Assembly: GCF_011045095.1 (NCBI RefSeq)
Contig: NZ_JAALDL010000006.1
Span: forward strand, 156,236 to 220,235
Direction: 5' to 3'
Origin: Grimontia sedimenti
Lineage (GTDB): Bacteria > Pseudomonadota > Gammaproteobacteria > Enterobacterales > Vibrionaceae
Length of the DNA stretch: 64,000 nucleotides
The notes under the pieces were generated by a model. The model did no database searches and was not told the DNA's origin. It worked only from the letters and a program-made list of their open reading frames with translations. Position 1 is the first letter of the stretch. Each line of letters starts with the position of its first letter. Shown one piece after another: positions 1-9,372 of this stretch. A program made the translations under genes and the position numbers.

Positions 1-2570
1 TCTTTCGGGAACGGGTAGATCTGCTCAATACGAATGATGGCGACATCTTTGATTTCATCTTTGCGACGCGCTTCCAGCAAGTCAAAGTAGACCTTACCTG
101 AACACATCACGACGCGTTTGACCGCTTTTGGATCCAGCTCGTCAATCTCGCCGATTGCTGGTTGGAAGTTGCCATCTGCCAACTCATCCAGTGTTGATGT
201 ACACAATGGATGACGGAGCAGTGATTTAGGCGACATCACAACCAGAGGGCGACGCATTGGGCGGAACACCTGGCGACGCAGCATGTGGTAAACCTGTGCT
301 GGCGTTGAAGGAACGATAACTTGCATGTTTTGCTCAGCGCAAAGTTGCAAGTAACGCTCAAGGCGTGCGGACGAGTGCTCTGGGCCCTGACCTTCGTAGC
401 CGTGTGGCAGCAGCATGGTCAAGCCACACATACGACCCCACTTCTGCTCACCGGAGCTAATGAACTGGTCGATAACAACCTGTGCGCCGTTTGCAAAGTC
501 ACCGAACTGTGCTTCCCAAACTGTCAGACCACCTGGTTCTGCAGTCGCGTAGCCGTATTCAAACGCCAGTACCGCTTCTTCTGACAACACAGAATCAAAC
601 ACCTGGAATGGGCCTTGTTTGTCATGAATGTTAGTCAGCGGAATATAGGTGCTTGCATCGTTTTGGTTGTGCAACACAGCGTGACGGTGGAAGAAGGTAC
701 CACGACCAGAGTCCTGACCCGTGATACGGATGCGACGACTCTCATCGACAATCGTTGCATAAGCCAGTGTTTCAGCCATGCCCCAATCCAGCGCTTTCTC
801 ACCTTTGGCCATCGCAAGGCGATCGTTGTAGAGCTTGTTAACGCGGCTGTGAAGCTTGTGGCTCTCTGGATAAGTACAAATACGTTTAGCCAGCTCAACC
901 AAGCGCTGCTTATCGAATGTGTTTGGCCATTCAACTGTCCAGTCGTGACCCAAGTATGGAGACCAATCAACGGAGTGAAGCGCCATTGGGCGATACTCTT
1001 TCACCACGATTTCGCCGTGATCCAGCGCATCACGATAGCCATTCACCAACTCAGTGGCTTTTTCAACGTCGGCAACGCCTTTGTCTGACAGGACATCGGC
1101 ATAGAGCTTACGTGGCGTTGGGTGTTTTTTGATCTTTTGGTACATCAGAGGCTGAGTCGCATTCGGCTCATCCGCTTCGTTGTGACCATGACGGCGGTAA
1201 CACACCAGATCAATCACCACATCACGCTTGAATTCGTTTCGGTAATCAATTGCCAGACGCGCTACAAATGCCACCGCTTCCGGGTCATCTGCATTCACGT
1301 GGAAGATTGGCGCCTGAACCATCTTCGCGATGTCAGTACAGTATTGTGTTGAGCGTGTGTCGTTCGGGTTCGAAGTGGTAAAGCCCACTTGGTTGTTAAC
1401 TACGATACGGATAGTACCGCCAACCTTGTAGCCACGCGCCTGAGACATGTTAAACGTCTCCTGCACGACACCTTGACCCGCAATCGCTGAGTCACCATGG
1501 ATGGTTATCGGCAGAACCATTGAGCCGTCTTTGTCACCAAGACGATCTTGGCGCGCACGTACTGAGCCCATGACCACTGGATTAACGATTTCCAGGTGAG
1601 ACGGGTTGAATGCCAGTACCAAGTGAACGTCACCGCCTGGCGTTGCAAAGTCACTGGAGAAACCTTGGTGATATTTCACATCACCCGTTCCCCACGAGTC
1701 ACTATGTTTACCCGCAAACTCGTCAAACAGTTCTGAGGGTTTTTTACCGAGAACGTTAACCAGCATGTTCAAACGACCACGGTGCGCCATGCCAACCACC
1801 ACTTCACGCACACCTTGTGTACCTGAGTGGCGAATGACTTCTTTCACCATTGGGATCAGCGCATCACCGCCTTCCAATGAGAAACGCTTCGCGCCTGGGA
1901 ATTTTGCGCCCAAGTAACGCTCGAGACCTTCCGCTGCCGTCAGCTCTTCCAGCAAAGTAATTTTCTCGTCGCTGGAAAATTCTGGCTGGCCAATCACAGA
2001 CTCAAGACGCTGCTGAATCCAGCGTTTCTCTTCTGTATTGGTGATGTGCATGTATTCGGCACCGATAGAACCACAGTAGGTCTTGGTCAGTGCGTCGTAG
2101 AGATCGGCTAGTTTCATGCTCTCTTGCCCAATGGCAAAAGAACCAACGTTAAACGTCTCTTGGAAATCGTCTTCGTTCAGACTATGAAAAGATGGGTCTA
2201 AGTCAGGCACGCGATCGCGCTGCCAAAGACCGAGAGGGTCCAGATTTGCTTGTTGGTGTCCACGGAAACGGTAGGCGTTGATAAGTTGGAGAACTTTTAC
2301 CTGTTTCGCGTCGACGTCCGGATCACTGACTGATGCACTGAAATGCGCTGTCTCGGTAGCAAGTCTGCGGAAATATTCACGAACTCTTGAGTGGGGTTGC
2401 TCGGTTGCGTTGCCATTCACGACAGGCAGTTCGTCAAAAACTGCTCGCCATTCGCTATCTACAGACTCGGGGTCACTGAGGTACAGTTCGTAGAGATCTT
2501 CTACGTAAGTTGCATTGGCGCCAGCCAAATGAGAAGACTCAAACCAAGCCTTCATCACGCCATTTTGCAT
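1..2570 (-). CDS. sucA: 2-oxoglutarate dehydrogenase E1 component (3' end outside window)
   Basis: Thiamine-diphosphate-dependent decarboxylase that starts the 2-oxoglutarate dehydrogenase reaction of the TCA cycle, passing the succinyl group to the SucB lipoyl domain. About 856 codons are present and read open from the ATG; E. coli SucA is 933 residues, so roughly the last 75 are cut off at position 1. The N-terminus (MQNGVMKAWFESS), the REYFRRLA stretch, the LINAYRFRGHQQANLDPLG helix and the thiamine-binding GDSAIAGQG...NNQVG segment are all recognisable and in frame. It follows sdhB by about 120 nt with a stem-loop between, as in the enterobacterial sdhCDAB-sucABCD operon; sucB would be expected beyond the left edge. 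Identification is very secure. Confidence 0.97.
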   Translation of the reverse strand, partial: MQNGVMKAWFESSHLAGANATYVEDLYELYLSDPESVDSEWRAVFDELPVVNGNATEQPHSRVREYFRRLATETAHFSASVSDPDVDAKQVKVLQLINAYRFRGHQQANLDPLGLWQRDRVPDLDPSFHSLNEDDFQETFNVGSFAIGQESMKLADLYDALTKTYCGSIGAEYMHITNTEEKRWIQQRLESVIGQPEFSSDEKITLLEELTAAEGLERYLGAKFPGAKRFSLEGGDALIPMVKEVIRHSGTQGVREVVVGMAHRGRLNMLVNVLGKKPSELFDEFAGKHSDSWGTGDVKYHQGFSSDFATPGGDVHLVLAFNPSHLEIVNPVVMGSVRARQDRLGDKDGSMVLPITIHGDSAIAGQGVVQETFNMSQARGYKVGGTIRIVVNNQVGFTTSNPNDTRSTQYCTDIAKMVQAPIFHVNADDPEAVAFVARLAIDYRNEFKRDVVIDLVCYRRHGHNEADEPNATQPLMYQKIKKHPTPRKLYADVLSDKGVADVEKATELVNGYRDALDHGEIVVKEYRPMALHSVDWSPYLGHDWTVEWPNTFDKQRLVELAKRICTYPESHKLHSRVNKLYNDRLAMAKGEKALDWGMAETLAYATIVDESRRIRITGQDSGRGTFFHRHAVLHNQNDASTYIPLTNIHDKQGPFQVFDSVLSEEAVLAFEYGYATAEPGGLTVWEAQFGDFANGAQVVIDQFISSGEQKWGRMCGLTMLLPHGYEGQGPEHSSARLERYLQLCAEQNMQVIVPSTPAQVYHMLRRQVFRPMRRPLVVMSPKSLLRHPLCTSTLDELADGNFQPAIGEIDELDPKAVKRVVMCSGKVYFDLLEARRKDEIKDVAIIRIEQIYPFPK

Positions 2571-2635
2571 TGTTATCCCTTAACCACTTAGTTTTTATGT
2601 TGCTACGACCGGGGGTTAGCCGGCGTTCCTTTTAA

Positions 2636-2653
2636 GCTCCCCCGAAAGGGAGC
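2636..2653 (-). other. Stem-loop between sdhB and sucA
   Basis: A GCTCCC/GGGAGC six-pair stem with a six-base loop lies in the sdhB-sucA spacer and is not followed by a T tract in either direction. I infer an mRNA processing or stabilising hairpin within one operon rather than a full terminator; in E. coli this spacer also carries a palindromic element. Confidence 0.5.
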
Positions 2654-2690
2654 CTAAATCTTGATATATGTAGGTGTACAGAAGCCGATA

Positions 2691-3401
2691 TTACACTGCG
2701 CGTTTAAGCAGCATTGAACGAATATGGCCGATTGCCTTCGTAGGATTTAGCCCTTTAGGACAAACATTTACACAGTTCATGATGCTATGGCAACGGAAAA
2801 CGCTAAAAGCGTCGTCCAGATCTGATAAACGCTCATCTGTGGCAGTGTCGCGGCTGTCAATCAGCCAACGATATGCAGCCAGAAGTCCCGCAGGACCTAC
2901 GAACTTATCTGGGTTCCACCAGAATGATGGGCACGAGGTGGTACAACATGCACACATGATGCACTCATACAGACCATCAAGGTGAGCACGGTCGTCAGGC
3001 GATTGAAGATTCTCACGCGATGGCGGTGTGCTGTCATTAATCAGGTAAGGCTTAACACGCTCATAGTTCTGGTAGAACTGAGTCATATCGACAATCAGGT
3101 CACGAACCACAGGCAAGCCAGGCAGTGGACGAATCACAATGCTCGACTTGTCAGTCAGCGCTGACAACGGTGTGATACATGCCAAACCGTTCTTACCGTT
3201 CATGTTAATACCATCAGAGCCACATACACCTTCACGGCATGAACGACGGAATGACAGCGTTGGATCTTGCTCTTTCAGCAGGATCAGTGCGTCGAGTACC
3301 ATCATGTCAGAACCGTCAGGCACTTCCAGGGTGTACCCTTTCATGTGCGGCGCGTCATCAACGTCCGGGTTGTAACGGTATACAGAAAAATTCAGTTTCA
3401 T
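2691..3401 (-). CDS. sdhB: Succinate dehydrogenase iron-sulfur subunit
   Basis: Electron-transfer subunit of succinate:quinone oxidoreductase (complex II), bound to the cytoplasmic face of the inner membrane by SdhC and SdhD. 236 residues, the usual length. The ferredoxin-like [2Fe-2S] ligands appear as CREGVCGSDG followed by a distal GLAC near residues 55-77. The C-terminal domain carries CIMCACCTTSCP (near 148-159) and CHSIMNCVNVCPKGLNP (near 203-220) for the [4Fe-4S] and [3Fe-4S] clusters. It starts 15 nt after sdhA ends, so the two are in one transcript. Nothing unusual. Confidence 0.98.
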   Translation of the reverse strand: MKLNFSVYRYNPDVDDAPHMKGYTLEVPDGSDMMVLDALILLKEQDPTLSFRRSCREGVCGSDGINMNGKNGLACITPLSALTDKSSIVIRPLPGLPVVRDLIVDMTQFYQNYERVKPYLINDSTPPSRENLQSPDDRAHLDGLYECIMCACCTTSCPSFWWNPDKFVGPAGLLAAYRWLIDSRDTATDERLSDLDDAFSVFRCHSIMNCVNVCPKGLNPTKAIGHIRSMLLKRAV

Positions 3402-3416
3402 AATCTTCTACCTCCC

Positions 3417-5183
3417 TTAGTAAGTACGCGCTTTCGGTGGGAAAGCTTCACGGTGTAATGGCGTCATGTTCACATCACGCTTAGACATCGCTTCTGTTTC
3501 CGGGTTGTAGATGGTGTGGCACAGCCAGTTCTCATCATCACGCTCTTGGAAGTCAAAGCGTGCATGTGCACCACGGCTCTCAGTACGGTAATTTGCCGCA
3601 ACTGCTGTAGAGAATGCTGTCTCCATCAGGTTGTCCAGCTCCAGACACTCAACACGCTGAGTGTTAAATTCTGAGGACGTATCATCCAGACGTGCTTCTT
3701 TCAGACGCTCGCGGATAACTTTGAGCTCTTCCAGACCTTTTGCCATCGCATCACCTTCGCGGAATACCGAGAAGTTGTTCTGCATGCAAGATTGCAGGTC
3801 CTTACGGATTTGAACTGGGTCTTCACCTTTCTGGGTTGTATTCCAGCGGTTAACACGTGCCAGAGACGCTTCGATGTCTGACTCTGACGCATCACGTGCT
3901 TCGACTTGTGCAGCCAGAGTTTCACCCAAGTGAAGACCCGTTGCGCGGCCAAATACCACCAGATCAAGCAGAGAGTTACCGCCCAGACGGTTTGCACCGT
4001 GGACAGATACGCTAGCGATTTCACCACATGCAAACAGGCCTTGTACTTCAACATCGTTGCCGTTTGCGTCTTGCTTGATCGCTTGGCCAGAAACCTGCGT
4101 TGGTACACCGCCCATCATGTAGTGACAGGTAGGGATAACTGGGATTGGCTCTTTGATTGGATCAACGTGAGCAAATGTGCGGGACAGCTCAAGAATACCT
4201 GGCAGACGCGCTTCGAGGACGTCTTTGCCCAAGTGATCCAGTTTCAATTTAATGTGTGGACCCCATGGACCTTCACAACCGCGGCCTTCACGAATTTCAA
4301 CCATCATTGAGCGTGCAACAACGTCTCGACCCGCAAGGTCTTTCGCGTTTGGTGCATAACGCTCCATGAAGCGCTCGCCATCTTTATTTAGAAGGTAACC
4401 ACCTTCACCGCGACAACCTTCCGTCACGAGTACACCTGCACCTGCGATACCGGTTGGGTGGAACTGCCACATTTCCATGTCTTGCATTGGTACGCCTGCA
4501 CGCAGTGCCATACCTACGCCATCACCTGTATTGATGTGTGCATTCGTCGTTGACTGGTAAATGCGGCCCGCACCGCCTGTCGCCAAGACCGTTGCCTTCG
4601 CTTTGAAGTAACAAATTTCGCCGCTTTCCATGTCCATCGCAGTTGCACCAACAACTGCGCCGTCCTGGTTTTTCACCAGATCCAACGCGTACCACTCAGA
4701 GAAGATGGTGGTCTTGTTCTTGATGTTTTGCTGGTACAAGGTGTGAAGCAGTGCGTGGCCAGTACGGTCAGCTGCTGCTGCAGTACGCGCAGCTTGCTCG
4801 CCGCCAAACGCTTTAGACTGTCCACCGAATGGGCGCTGATAAATGCGGCCGTTATCGAAACGGGAAAATGGAAGACCCATCTTTTCCAGTTCGATGATTG
4901 ATTGAGGGCCGGTTTTACACATGTACTCGATAGCGTCTTGGTCACCGATGTAGTCGGAGCCTTTGACCGTGTCGTACATGTGCCATTCCCAATTATCTTC
5001 ATGGGAATTACCCAGCGCTACCGTAATACCGCCTTGAGCAGAAACGGTATGAGAACGGGTTGGGAATACTTTTGACAGCAGTGCACAAGAAAGGCCCTGC
5101 TCAGAAATTTGCAGTGCCGCGCGCATACCTGCGCCACCCGCACCGATAACAATTGCGTCGAATTCTCTTACTGGAATACTCAC
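3417..5183 (-). CDS. sdhA: Succinate dehydrogenase flavoprotein subunit
   Basis: Catalytic subunit oxidising succinate to fumarate with covalently bound FAD. 588 residues, exactly the E. coli length. The FAD-binding IGAGGAG lies at residues 13-19, and the histidine in [10 protein letters not shown] (about residue 45) is the covalent FAD attachment site. The [10 protein letters not shown] and [12 protein letters not shown] active-site motifs follow. Translation starts at GTG and directly abuts the stop codon of sdhD, which suggests translational coupling within sdhCDAB. Confidence 0.98.
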   Translation of the reverse strand: MSIPVREFDAIVIGAGGAGMRAALQISEQGLSCALLSKVFPTRSHTVSAQGGITVALGNSHEDNWEWHMYDTVKGSDYIGDQDAIEYMCKTGPQSIIELEKMGLPFSRFDNGRIYQRPFGGQSKAFGGEQAARTAAAADRTGHALLHTLYQQNIKNKTTIFSEWYALDLVKNQDGAVVGATAMDMESGEICYFKAKATVLATGGAGRIYQSTTNAHINTGDGVGMALRAGVPMQDMEMWQFHPTGIAGAGVLVTEGCRGEGGYLLNKDGERFMERYAPNAKDLAGRDVVARSMMVEIREGRGCEGPWGPHIKLKLDHLGKDVLEARLPGILELSRTFAHVDPIKEPIPVIPTCHYMMGGVPTQVSGQAIKQDANGNDVEVQGLFACGEIASVSVHGANRLGGNSLLDLVVFGRATGLHLGETLAAQVEARDASESDIEASLARVNRWNTTQKGEDPVQIRKDLQSCMQNNFSVFREGDAMAKGLEELKVIRERLKEARLDDTSSEFNTQRVECLELDNLMETAFSTAVAANYRTESRGAHARFDFQERDDENWLCHTIYNPETEAMSKRDVNMTPLHREAFPPKARTY

Positions 5184-5531
5184 TTACACACCCCACAATA
5201 CAAAAAAGCCAGTCAACAGGTAGACAAACAGCAGCGCGACAACACCAAACTGCATAAACATACGCAGCACAGTCGGCTTGATGTAGTCAGTCAATACCTG
5301 CCACATACCAATCCAAGCGTGGATAAGTACGCAAACCAGCGCCAACATGGTGAATACTTTATTGCTTGTTTGTCCCCAGAACTCGATCCAGCTCTGATAT
5401 GTCAATTCGGGACCAAACGCAAAGAATCCCACCATGTAGAGGGTGTAAAGCGTCATGATGATGGCAGTAGCACGGAGCAAGATCCAATCATGAACCCCGT
5501 TTCTGCCGAAAGAAGATACGTGTCCTACCAT
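5184..5531 (-). CDS. sdhD: Succinate dehydrogenase membrane anchor subunit
   Basis: Small hydrophobic anchor of complex II, 115 residues with three predicted membrane helices. With SdhC it binds haem b and quinone. The segment [17 protein letters not shown] (about residues 66-82) holds the family's haem-ligand histidine and quinone-site residues. Its first codons overlap the 3' end of sdhC by 7 nt, and its stop abuts the sdhA GTG, which is typical operon packing. Confidence 0.95.
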   Translation of the reverse strand: MVGHVSSFGRNGVHDWILLRATAIIMTLYTLYMVGFFAFGPELTYQSWIEFWGQTSNKVFTMLALVCVLIHAWIGMWQVLTDYIKPTVLRMFMQFGVVALLFVYLLTGFFVLWGV

Positions 5532-5917
5532 ACTAAAATCCCCGCTAAAACAGACAGCACTGCAGTGATGATGAAACCGATTTTCGCGCTCTGCGAACCG
5601 CCTTCCATCTCTTCAAAATGGCCCATGTCCATCAACAAGTGACGGATGCCGCCAACGATGTGATAAGCAAGTGCAGTCAGAATGCCCCATAAGACAAACT
5701 TGGCGAAGAAACTGTTTACGATGTCCGAGGCGGCTTCAAAACCACTTGGGGATGATAGAGAAAGGCTTAATAGCCAGAGGAGGATGGCAACCGAGATGAA
5801 GGTGATGACACCCGACACACGGTGCGTGATAGACGCTATCGCTGTGATGGGGAAGCGAATGGTCTGAAGGTCGAGGTTTACCGGTCTTGGCTTTTTTACT
5901 TTCACGATATGGCCCAC
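5525..5917 (-). CDS. sdhC: Succinate dehydrogenase cytochrome b556 subunit
   Basis: First gene of the sdhCDAB operon, 130 residues with three membrane helices. The signature [16 protein letters not shown] near the N-terminus, HRVSGVITF (about 32-40) and [14 protein letters not shown] with the haem-ligand histidine (about 84-97) are clear. The start chosen is GTG with GGAG about five bases upstream. A second in-frame GTG four codons downstream is an alternative. Confidence 0.95.
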   Translation of the reverse strand: MGHIVKVKKPRPVNLDLQTIRFPITAIASITHRVSGVITFISVAILLWLLSLSLSSPSGFEAASDIVNSFFAKFVLWGILTALAYHIVGGIRHLLMDMGHFEEMEGGSQSAKIGFIITAVLSVLAGILVW

Positions 5918-6322
5918 TCAGCTCCATTGAGCAAATTATAGTTATTACACTCTCTGGAATCACATCTCGCTACAGCGCCAGACCTACAACATCATTTATT
6001 ACGTTTTCACGTGCCACTGCTATTAACTGCAGTTCAAGCACTGAAATCCGCATTGAAAATATCGATTTGAGCCCCGAAACGCCCCGGCTTTATGTAATAT
6101 CCAGAGACCTGCCGCAGAGTATATGCCCCGTAACATTTAAACACAAACCAATAAAATTGACGGAAATCCCGAAACAGAGCATTAACTTAAAGCGCACAGA
6201 ATTTTGATACTTGCGCACACCCGACAAAGTTCACTTCTGCAAATTGACATCCAATGAGACGATCGGTACAACAACGGGGTCCGTATCCGGGATAGGATTA
6301 TAAAAAAACAAAGGAGAATGTT
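5918..6322. promoter_or_regulatory. Divergent sdhC-gltA control region
   Basis: A 405-nt gene-free stretch between the divergent sdhC and gltA. On the minus strand a TATAAT hexamer (plus-strand 5935-5940) could be the sdhC -10 box; the -35 match is weak and overlaps a TGTGA half-site, so activator-dependent transcription is possible. On the plus strand there is a good gltA promoter, listed separately. ArcA- and CRP-like half-sites are present, but none is strong enough to call. Confidence 0.6.
6244..6272 (+). promoter_or_regulatory. Predicted sigma70 promoter of gltA
   Basis: A perfect TTGACA -35 hexamer at 6244-6249, a 17-base spacer and TACAAC (four of six matches to TATAAT) at 6267-6272. 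It is 51 nt upstream of the gltA ATG, which has a strong AAAGGAG ribosome-binding site. Confidence 0.65.
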
Positions 6323-7612
6323 ATGGCAGATAAGAAAGCTACCCTACAAATTGAAGGGAAAGCACCTATCGAACTGCCGATCAAAGGGGGCACCGTCGGT
6401 CCAGAAGTGATCGATGTACGTGCATTGGGTGCGAACGGCTTTTTTACGTTTGACCCAGGTTTCGTTGCAACAGCGTCGTGTGAGTCACAAATTACATATA
6501 TTGATGGCGCAGCAGGCGTTCTATTGCACCGTGGCTACCCAATTGATCAATTAGCCAATAACGCTGACTATTTGGAAGTTTGTTACATCCTACTATATGG
6601 TGAAGCCCCAAGCCCTAAACAATACGAAGAGTTCCGTCGTATCGTAACTCGCCACACCATGGTTCACGAGCAAATTGCGAGTTTCTTCCATGGTTTCCGT
6701 CGTGACGCCCACCCAATGGCCGTTATGGTGGGTGTGGTTGGCGCACTGGCTGCGTTCTACCACGACTCTTTGGACATCAACAACGACACGCACCGCGAAA
6801 TCACTGCGTTCCGTCTTCTTTCGAAGATGCCTACGCTGGCGGCGATGTGTTACAAGTACTCGATCGGACAACCGTTCATCTATCCACGTAACGATTTGGA
6901 TTACGCTGAAAACTTCCTGCACATGATGTTTGCAACACCTGCAGAAGAGTACGAAGTGAATCCAGTTGTTGCGCGTGCAATGGACAAGATCTTTACCCTT
7001 CACGCAGATCACGAGCAAAATGCTTCTACGTCTACCGTTCGTCTGGCTGGTTCTTCTGGTGCAAACCCATTTGCATGTATTGCAGCAGGTATTGCTTCAC
7101 TGTGGGGTCCTGCTCACGGCGGTGCTAACGAAGCGTGTCTGCGTATGCTGGAAGAAATCGGTTCTGTAGAGAACATTCCAGAGTACATTGAACGTGCTAA
7201 GGACAAAGATGACCCATTCCGTCTGATGGGCTTCGGTCACCGCGTTTACAAGAACTACGACCCGCGTGCTACCGTCATGAACGAAGCATGTCACGAAGTT
7301 CTTGATGAGCTGAAAATCAATGACCCTCTGCTGGATGTAGCAATGGAGTTGGAAAGAATTGCACTTTCTGACCCTTACTTCATCGAGAAGAAACTCTACC
7401 CGAACGTAGATTTCTACTCAGGCATCATCCTGAAAGCAATCGGTATCCCAGTGTCGATGTTCACCGTGATTTTCGCGATGTCCCGTACCATCGGCTGGAT
7501 CGCTCACTGGAATGAAATGCACAGTGACCCGCAAAACCGAATCGGTCGTCCACGTCAGCTTTACACCGGTTACGACAAGCGCGATTTCAAACCTCTGAAA
7601 GACCGCGAGTAA
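6323..7612 (+). CDS. gltA: Type II citrate synthase
   Basis: Condenses acetyl-CoA and oxaloacetate to citrate, the entry step of the TCA cycle; 429 residues, the length of the NADH-sensitive hexameric gamma-proteobacterial enzymes. The signatures [13 protein letters not shown] (about 257-269), [14 protein letters not shown] (about 300-313) and YPNVDFYSG with the catalytic aspartate (about 355-363) are intact. The ATG follows AAAGGAGAATGTT. It is transcribed away from sdhC, as in E. coli, and ends in a strong shared terminator. Confidence 0.98.
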   Translation: MADKKATLQIEGKAPIELPIKGGTVGPEVIDVRALGANGFFTFDPGFVATASCESQITYIDGAAGVLLHRGYPIDQLANNADYLEVCYILLYGEAPSPKQYEEFRRIVTRHTMVHEQIASFFHGFRRDAHPMAVMVGVVGALAAFYHDSLDINNDTHREITAFRLLSKMPTLAAMCYKYSIGQPFIYPRNDLDYAENFLHMMFATPAEEYEVNPVVARAMDKIFTLHADHEQNASTSTVRLAGSSGANPFACIAAGIASLWGPAHGGANEACLRMLEEIGSVENIPEYIERAKDKDDPFRLMGFGHRVYKNYDPRATVMNEACHEVLDELKINDPLLDVAMELERIALSDPYFIEKKLYPNVDFYSGIILKAIGIPVSMFTVIFAMSRTIGWIAHWNEMHSDPQNRIGRPRQLYTGYDKRDFKPLKDRE

Positions 7613-7630
7613 TAGGCAAAAGCCAAAGAA

Positions 7631-7658
7631 AAAAACGCCGCTTCTCGCGGCGTTTTTT
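7631..7658. terminator. Bidirectional terminator gltA / NIF3
   Basis: An AACGCCGC/GCGGCGTT stem with a five-base TTCTC loop, flanked by A-rich sequence on the left and T-rich sequence on the right. It can therefore serve the convergent gltA and NIF3-family genes. Confidence 0.9.
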
Positions 7659-7673
7659 GTTTTGTAAGCGACC

Positions 7674-8432
7674 TTATACTGGATTGTCGATATCGATAAA
7701 GGTCACGTCGAAACCATGCTCGTTCGCCAACCACTCGCCGAGAGCCTTCACACCATAACGCTCTGTCGCGTGGTGTCCCGCACTGAAATAATGGATACCC
7801 AATTCTCTGGCTGAGTACGTCGTACGCTCAGAAATTTCACCCGAAACGAAAGCATCCATACCTTTACTTGCTGCCAGGTCGATAAAGTCCTGACCACCAC
7901 CTGTGCACCAACCTACTGTCTTGATCGACTTGGCAACACCGCTTTCAATATGGAGTGGTTCGCGATTTAATTTCATTGCCAGCAATTCGCTAAACTCCTT
8001 CGCAGACATTGCATTCGGCAACTCCCCCCAAACAGCAACCGAATTTGGATTGCCATCTTCTAAACCGCCGCGTTGCTCGATACCCAGCAGTTTTGCAAGT
8101 TGAGCGTTGTTGCCCACCTCAGGATGCACATCCAGTGGTAAATGGTAGGCATAGAGGTTAATTCCATTCTCAATCAACGCTTTGATACGCTTAAACTTCA
8201 TGCCTTTGAGTGGCTCAGACTCTCCCCGCCAAAAGTAACCATGGTGAACCAGCAGCGCGTCTGCACCCTGGTCAATCGCGGCATCTATTAGCGCCTGTGA
8301 AGCAGTGACGCCGGTGACGATTTTCTTCACCTCAGCCTTCCCTTCTACCTGCATACCATTTGGGCAGTAATCTTTAATCGCGAAAGGCTTTAGAAAGTCG
8401 TTGAGGAGCGATTCGAGTTGGTAATTGTTCAT
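7674..8432 (-). CDS. NIF3-like dinuclear metal-centre protein (YbgI family)
   Basis: 252-residue member of the NIF3/DUF34 family (YbgI in E. coli), a ring-shaped hexamer with a two-metal site. Proposed roles (GTP cyclohydrolase I type 2-like or metallochaperone) are not settled for bacteria. Visible metal-site motifs are LLVHHGYFWRGE (about 60-71), AYHLPLDVHPEVGNN (about 94-108) and the C-terminal FSAGHHATERYG (about 216-227). It starts at ATG and is divergent from the DUF1853 gene. In E. coli ybgI also lies near gltA, so the position is ancestral. Confidence 0.9.
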   Translation of the reverse strand: MNNYQLESLLNDFLKPFAIKDYCPNGMQVEGKAEVKKIVTGVTASQALIDAAIDQGADALLVHHGYFWRGESEPLKGMKFKRIKALIENGINLYAYHLPLDVHPEVGNNAQLAKLLGIEQRGGLEDGNPNSVAVWGELPNAMSAKEFSELLAMKLNREPLHIESGVAKSIKTVGWCTGGGQDFIDLAASKGMDAFVSGEISERTTYSARELGIHYFSAGHHATERYGVKALGEWLANEHGFDVTFIDIDNPV

Positions 8433-8540
8433 GTTCTTCCTGAATCTCAGTGTCTGTTACACATATTCTAACCACCATGACGATGCAGGTGAACCTCGTT
8501 TGCTATATGCTCTCGGTACAGTTATCAAGGAAGGTCATTC

Positions 8541-9305
8541 ATGTTCGCAGACAGTGTTCAAGTTCAACGGGATATTGCCTGGATTCAGCAGTCAACAGAC
8601 ATTATCGTTCAAGACGCCGCAAGCGTCGTCCCTCCCGCATTCTGGTCTTCTATTTCATTCCAGCAATTCCCAGCCTATGAGGGAGGTCAACGGATTGGTT
8701 TCTACTACCAATGGCTGATCAAACAATGTTTGCACCACAATGATACTTACCGACTGGTTGCCGAAGAATTACAGGTAGAGAGAGAAAAACGCACACTTGG
8801 TGCTGTGGATTTTGTCGTTGCAAGCCCTAACGGAGAGTTGGAACACTGGGAAGTTGCCATTAAGTTTTATCTGGCGTTTGACGGAGAATGGCGAGGCCCG
8901 AACGCTAAAGATACGTTGGCGAAGAAACACAAAAAGATGGCCGACCAACAACTGATGCTTACCGATACCGAAGAATACAAAACGCAGTTTTCCCAATACC
9001 CGATAGCCAAACGCAGACTGCTCGTTCAGGGTAGACTTTACACCAACCCTTTCTTACCTCTCAGTGATTTGCCTTCGCCTCCAGATGTGCAAGAGCAGAG
9101 CGTCAATGGATTTTGGTGTTGGCCCTCCCAATTGCCTGGGGATGTAACGTTTTTCGAGTTGACCAGAGCGCAGTGGATGGAAGCCCCCGCTTTGGAGGAT
9201 CTGCCCGTATATTCGCTGCCAGAGACTGTCACCAGGGCAACGCACCTTATTGACGAAAACCGTCACCGCTGGTTTGTTGTTCCAGATAATTGGCCTTCTC
9301 TTTGA
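8541..9305 (+). CDS. DUF1853 family protein
   Basis: 254-residue cytosolic protein of the uncharacterised DUF1853 family. The family core is visible at about 80-130: TLGAVDFVV, then EHWEVAIKFYLAF and GPNAKDTLAKKHKKM. This E-W-E/K arrangement in a beta-strand context recalls the nuclease-like PD-(D/E)xK fold, but that is my inference and not established. The ATG follows AAGGAAGGT. It is a single-gene unit ending at a good terminator shared with the convergent pgm. No signal peptide or membrane helix is seen. Confidence 0.8.
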   Translation: MFADSVQVQRDIAWIQQSTDIIVQDAASVVPPAFWSSISFQQFPAYEGGQRIGFYYQWLIKQCLHHNDTYRLVAEELQVEREKRTLGAVDFVVASPNGELEHWEVAIKFYLAFDGEWRGPNAKDTLAKKHKKMADQQLMLTDTEEYKTQFSQYPIAKRRLLVQGRLYTNPFLPLSDLPSPPDVQEQSVNGFWCWPSQLPGDVTFFELTRAQWMEAPALEDLPVYSLPETVTRATHLIDENRHRWFVVPDNWPSL

Positions 9306-9329
9306 ATCCCCCCCTTATTTAGATACAAA

Positions 9330-9355
9330 AAAACCACCGCGATGCGGTGGTTTTT
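9330..9355. terminator. Bidirectional terminator DUF1853 gene / pgm
   Basis: AACCACCGC/GCGGTGGTT nine-pair stem with a three-base GAT loop, A-rich on one side and T-rich on the other, between convergent genes. Confidence 0.9.
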
Positions 9356-9372
9356 CAATTCGCTGAGGAGTA

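Noticed and set aside
3906-4310. Open frame opposite sdhA
   Set aside because: Mirror-frame translation of a highly conserved gene, with no motif or ribosome-binding site. The same applies to other long frames opposite glnS, chb, htpG and nagE.
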